Positions 40,598 to 43,344 of a DNA stretch of 43,344 nt are shown one piece after another. A program made the position numbers and the translations under genes. The DNA lies in NCBI RefSeq assembly GCF_017312725.1, contig NZ_BOPO01000042.1:1-43344 (forward strand). The letters are read 5' to 3'. Below the pieces are notes generated by a model. It did not search any database, had not been told where the DNA came from, and saw only the letters and a program-made list of their open reading frames with translations. The stretch comes from Actinocatenispora comari (GTDB lineage Bacteria > Actinomycetota > Actinomycetes > Mycobacteriales > Micromonosporaceae). Numbering within the stretch: position 1 is the first letter of the stretch; the number at the start of each line of letters is the position of its first letter.

Positions 40598-41725
40598 TCA
40601 GGAACCGTCCGGCACCTTCGAGGCCAGCTCGGGATGGGTCGCGAGCAGATCGGAGATGGTGTCGTCGCGCATCGCCTGGAACAGCTGCGGCCCGAGCGGC
40701 TTCTGCAGCCCCTCACCCTGGTAGGCGCTGCCCTGGCCGATCGAGTAGTGCGGGATCTGCAGGGTGACGATCTTGTCGGCGGTGATGCCGCGCAGCGCCA
40801 GCGCCACGTCGACCAGCTGGTACCCGCCGAGGTCGAGGGTGATGGACTTGCCGGCCGCGCCGATCAGGTCGTTCACCTTGGACGGGTTGCTCACCACCCC
40901 CTTGCTGGTGGCCTGCTTGAGGATCTGCTTGATGAACTGCTGCTGCAGCTTCTGCCGGCCGTAGTCGCCGTCGGGCAGGTCGTCGCGCTGCCGGACCAGC
41001 TTGAGCGCCTTGTCCGCGTCGTAGTGGTGGCAGCCCTTCGGGAAGGTCAGCGGCGGACCGTTGGTGAAGCCGGGCTGGTGGCTGGTGAACCCCTGGTCCA
41101 GGCACATAGTGACGCCGCCGAGCGCCTTGGTGATGTCCTTGAACCCGTCCCAGTTGACCAGGCCGGCCATGTCCCACTCGGCCCCGGTCAGGTTCGACAC
41201 GGTACGGCTGAGCAGGCTCATGCCGCCGGCGGTGTCGTTGACGTCCTTCATCCCGTCGGGGAACGAGGCGTTCAGCCGGTCCTGGCCGCCCAGGAAGCCG
41301 GTGTGCTTGTCGGCCGGGATCTGCACCCGCAGGTCACGCGGCAGCGACAGCAGGTACGCGTAGTCCATCGAGGCCGGGATGTGCAGCCACATGATCGAGT
41401 CGGTCCGCGGCTTCTGCCCGTCGGTCTTCCACGAGTCACGCAGGTCGGAGCCGGCCAGCAGGATGTCCAGCGGGCCCTTCACGTCCGAGCCGGCCTTGTG
41501 CTTGCGGGCACCGTCGCCGATCAGATTGCTGTTCGGCAGGGCGTCGTTCACCCGGTTGAGCACGATCGAACCGGCGGCGAGGCTGCCGCCGCTCAGCACG
41601 ACCAGAACCACCCCGAAGACCAGCGACAGCCGTGCCCACCAGGGCGCGTGCCGGCGCTTGGCCGACCGGGCCGGCGCGGCGGACGGCCGCGGGGTCGGCG
41701 CGTCGGACGGATGATGTCGGCCCAC
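40598..41725 (-). CDS. LytR-CpsA-Psr (LCP) family cell-wall ligase
   Basis: Encodes 375 residues. A basic N-terminus and one membrane helix (WARLSLVFGVVLVVLSGG) anchor it, with the LCP domain outside. Visible: DILLAGSDLRDSW, RTDSIMWLHI, LSLPRDLRV, and the late CLDQGFTS and QRDDLPDGDYGRQKLQQQF, whose Asp and Arg residues bind the polyprenyl pyrophosphate of the donor. LCP proteins attach teichoic acids, arabinogalactan or capsules to peptidoglycan. The polymer here is unknown. The GTG at 41725 has GAGGGAGG 6 bases upstream. Confidence 0.9.
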   Translation of the reverse strand: MGRHHPSDAPTPRPSAAPARSAKRRHAPWWARLSLVFGVVLVVLSGGSLAAGSIVLNRVNDALPNSNLIGDGARKHKAGSDVKGPLDILLAGSDLRDSWKTDGQKPRTDSIMWLHIPASMDYAYLLSLPRDLRVQIPADKHTGFLGGQDRLNASFPDGMKDVNDTAGGMSLLSRTVSNLTGAEWDMAGLVNWDGFKDITKALGGVTMCLDQGFTSHQPGFTNGPPLTFPKGCHHYDADKALKLVRQRDDLPDGDYGRQKLQQQFIKQILKQATSKGVVSNPSKVNDLIGAAGKSITLDLGGYQLVDVALALRGITADKIVTLQIPHYSIGQGSAYQGEGLQKPLGPQLFQAMRDDTISDLLATHPELASKVPDGS

Positions 41726-41904
41726 CGGTGCCTCCCTCGGCGCTCACGGGCGTTTCGGCTGGCCGGCGCGTTCTCGCGGATCGGGCCGGTGCACCACCCA
41801 AAACGGTACGTCCCGCGCCGACCTGAGGGGCTCGACCCGGGCTGGAGGGCAAGATACCCGCCCTGGCTGGGAACCTGCCGAGTGGGCGGGAATCGGCTCC
41901 GGAT

Positions 41905-42402
41905 TCACTCGCCCGAGTAGGCGACCACCCGAACGGGGCACCGGGCCCGGCGCGACAGCGCCCGGGCCGGGCAGTGGTGCAGGCCGCGCCGCCACCACGG
42001 TCGTGGCCGCGCGGCCAGGTAGATCGACCGCACCGGCAGCTCGGCGGCCACCGCCCGCAGCTGCTCGGCCGGCTCACCCTCGCGTACCACGAACTCCCAG
42101 GACAGACCGGTGGCCTCGAGCAGCTGGACGCAGTCGAGCCAGGCGGACAGCTCGGCGTCGTCCCGGCAGTCCAGCCAGCACGCGCCGGCCAGGCCGGCGA
42201 ACCCGGAACCCAACGCCTCCACCGGCGTCAGCCCCCGCCGTACGTGCACGGCGAGCACCTGCAGGCCGTGCGCGGCGGCTTCCGCCTGGGCGGCGACCAG
42301 GGCGGCCTGGCCGGCACTGCTGCCGTCGACACCGACCATGATGCGTGCCGGGGCGCCCGTCGAGGCCGACGTGTCGTGCCGCCCCTCGCTGCCCACTGTC
42401 AT
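41905..42402 (-). CDS. Universal stress protein family, degenerate ATP motif
   Basis: Encodes 165 residues of the UspA fold: IMVGVDGSSAGQAALVAA near the N-terminus and CPVRVVAYSG at the end. The usual ATP-binding G-2x-G-9x-G-(S/T) near the C-terminus is replaced by ARPRPWWRRGLHHCPARALS, lacking the expected glycines, so it probably does not bind ATP in the classical way. Three cysteines cluster around residues 75-95 (ACWLDCRDD, LDCVQ). ATG 42402 has GGGTGG 6 bases upstream. It diverges from the MarR gene across 168 bp. Confidence 0.8.
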   Translation of the reverse strand: MTVGSEGRHDTSASTGAPARIMVGVDGSSAGQAALVAAQAEAAAHGLQVLAVHVRRGLTPVEALGSGFAGLAGACWLDCRDDAELSAWLDCVQLLEATGLSWEFVVREGEPAEQLRAVAAELPVRSIYLAARPRPWWRRGLHHCPARALSRRARCPVRVVAYSGE

Positions 42403-42498
42403 GCCGACCACCCGTTTCGCCGAGGGCCTGGAGGTCCGGACAGAAGGACTGTCGACGCCTTCCGATGAGGGCCCCTTACGCCGCGTCTGCGTGCCGTG

Positions 42499-42516
42499 TG
42501 CATAGGAGGCTATGCA
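42499..42516. promoter_or_regulatory. Candidate operator between the stress-protein and MarR genes
   Basis: TGCATA-GGAGGC-TATGCA is a perfect inverted repeat of 6-bp arms with a 6-bp spacer, about 55 bp upstream of the MarR start and 97 bp upstream of the stress protein. MarR regulators typically bind palindromes of this size beside their own gene. Confidence 0.5.
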
Positions 42517-42570
42517 TCTGTGCCGGCGCCCGCAACCGGTGGCCGCCGACAATGCGGGATCATCGAGACC

Positions 42571-43044
42571 GTGCCTACGAAACGGGGTAGTGCGGCGCCC
42601 GGCGAGCCGGGCGTCGACGAGTTCGCGGCGGCGCTGATCGCGCTGATCCAGGCCGCCCGACGCACCCGCGGCCGGGTGCAGAGCCAACTGTCCGACCTGT
42701 CCGCGGCGCAGCTGGTCGCGCTGGACGCGATCGCGCAGACCGGGCTGAAGGGGGTCGGCGCGGTCGCGGCGACCATCGGCGTGGCGCAACCGACCGCCAC
42801 CCGCACGGTACGCACGCTGGTCAGCCGAGGACTGGTGGTTCGGGCCGTGGACCCGAGCGACGCGCGGGGGTCGGTGCTGCGGCTCACCGAGCGTGGCGAG
42901 CAGACGCTGCAGCACGCCGGCGGGCTGTTCCGGGACCTGCTCGGGCAGGCCTGGAGCGACATGTCCGGGACCGAACGGGACAGCTGCATTCCGCTGCTGC
43001 GCCGGCTGACCGACCTGCTGGACCGGCTCAGCGCCACGCCCTGA
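42571..43044 (+). CDS. MarR-family transcriptional regulator
   Basis: Encodes 157 residues from GTG 42571 (an in-frame ATG at 42496 is less likely, as it lies inside the palindrome). The winged helix is clear: LSAAQLVALDAIAQTGLKGVGAVAATIGVAQPTATRTVRTLVSRGLV, then AVDPSDARGSVLRLTERGEQ as the wing. Helices at each end would form the dimer interface. No ligand can be predicted. It probably regulates itself and perhaps the divergent stress protein through the palindrome between them. Confidence 0.82.
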   Translation: MPTKRGSAAPGEPGVDEFAAALIALIQAARRTRGRVQSQLSDLSAAQLVALDAIAQTGLKGVGAVAATIGVAQPTATRTVRTLVSRGLVVRAVDPSDARGSVLRLTERGEQTLQHAGGLFRDLLGQAWSDMSGTERDSCIPLLRRLTDLLDRLSATP

Positions 43045-43237
43045 GGACGCTCGACAGTCCTTTGTGGACGCCGTAGCGTGGTGGTGCGCACCGTGACCGG
43101 CGTTGCTCCGGGCGCCCTCGCCCGACTCGACCGGGTACGGGATGTTCGATCCACGTCACGGCAAGGCTTTCGGTGGATTACCGTCGTGGTAGGCCGGCTT
43201 GCCGACGGCGTCGAGCACCGCCCGTACCGGCCGGAGG

Positions 43238-43343
43238 GTTCCGACGAAGGAGGAACGCTCATGAGCGAGCGAGCGAGCGCGAGCGAGCGAATCATGGGCA
43301 TCGTGCGTCGTGCCTCGTCGGTGTTCCGACGAAGGAGGAACGC
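43238..43343 (+). repeat. 21-bp direct repeats carrying a ribosome site
   Basis: The same 21 bases (starting GTTCCGACGAAGGAGGAACG) occur at 43238-43258 and 43323-43343, 85 bp apart. Each contains AAGGAGGA and short GTTCC/GGAAC arms. The first serves the ATG at 43261; the second lies at the window end and may serve another start outside. Confidence 0.85.
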
Positions 43344-43344
43344 C
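43261..43344 (+). CDS. N-terminal fragment of an unidentified protein, possibly PspA/IM30-like
   Basis: The frame opens at ATG 43261, 2 bases after the first 21-bp repeat (AAGGAGGA about 8 bases upstream), and runs off the window. Only 28 residues are visible: a MSERASASER leader, then MGIVRRASSVFRRRRNA from a second possible start at 43294. Actinobacterial PspA-like proteins begin with a similar basic amphipathic helix (MxxxxR...FRxKxNxA), so that family is a guess. Ser-Glu-Arg-rich leaders encoded by GAGCGAGC runs are, from memory, common in Micromonosporaceae annotations. A TACCGT at 43179-43184 might be its -10. Confidence 0.4.
   Translation, partial: MSERASASERIMGIVRRASSVFRRRRNA

Overview
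The window is GC-rich DNA (roughly 70% or more by eye) from an actinobacterium. Evidence: GTG starts, several leaderless-looking promoters, an F420-dependent reductase, a WYL regulator, an LCP protein, an actinobacterial GlnE/GlnA2 pair and a panB-nadE-glnA2-glnE neighbourhood like that of mycobacteria and streptomycetes. A Ser-Glu-Arg-rich N-terminus at the right edge recalls Micromonosporaceae, but genus cannot be fixed from this sequence.

Left part (1-7.9 kb): the tail of an Arg/Ala/Thr/Ser repeat protein with a terminator; a 28-bp tandem array; an F420:NADP oxidoreductase; a cytoplasmic-looking metal-receptor fold protein; then, on the minus strand, panB (pantothenate), nadE (glutamine-dependent NAD synthetase) and a sugar epimerase-like protein. 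glnA2, a glutamine synthetase paralogue, diverges from them.

7.9-24.6 kb is mostly plus strand: a Pro/Gln-rich membrane protein, a possibly frameshifted lipoprotein, proS, a small GTPase-like protein that has lost its nucleotide-binding motifs, a cysteine-free HesB-like protein, a WYL regulator with a candidate autoregulatory operator, a glutamine amidotransferase coupled to glnE (with a repetitive N-terminal extension) and a polytopic membrane protein, glcD-glcF (2-hydroxyacid oxidation), a lipoprotein metallopeptidase, a DUF7144-type membrane protein (minus) and LtrA. Glutamine/nitrogen genes (nadE, glnA2, amidotransferase, glnE) cluster here.

24.6-36.5 kb: a PH-like membrane protein diverges from a phosphoribosylpyrophosphate synthetase paralogue with altered loops; then a secreted GH18 protein with a clear promoter and leader hairpin; then a long minus-strand operon, livKHMGF - proline racemase family - ornithine cyclodeaminase family - GntR regulator. 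These eight genes fit a self-regulated uptake and breakdown unit for proline/hydroxyproline-type compounds. A strict 20-bp tandem array lies at its 3' end.

36.5-43.3 kb: an MHYT sensor diverging from a stand-alone hypX (CO-ligand synthesis for NiFe hydrogenase, with no hydrogenase genes in view), an AlkZ/YcaQ-type DNA glycosylase, an LCP cell-wall ligase, a degenerate universal stress protein, a MarR regulator with a palindromic candidate operator, and the first codons of a gene, possibly PspA-like, flanked by 21-bp direct repeats.

A recurring theme is minisatellites: units of 20, 27, 28 and 30 bp occur both between genes and, in frame, inside proteins. No tRNA, rRNA, CRISPR array, insertion sequence or prophage gene was recognised.
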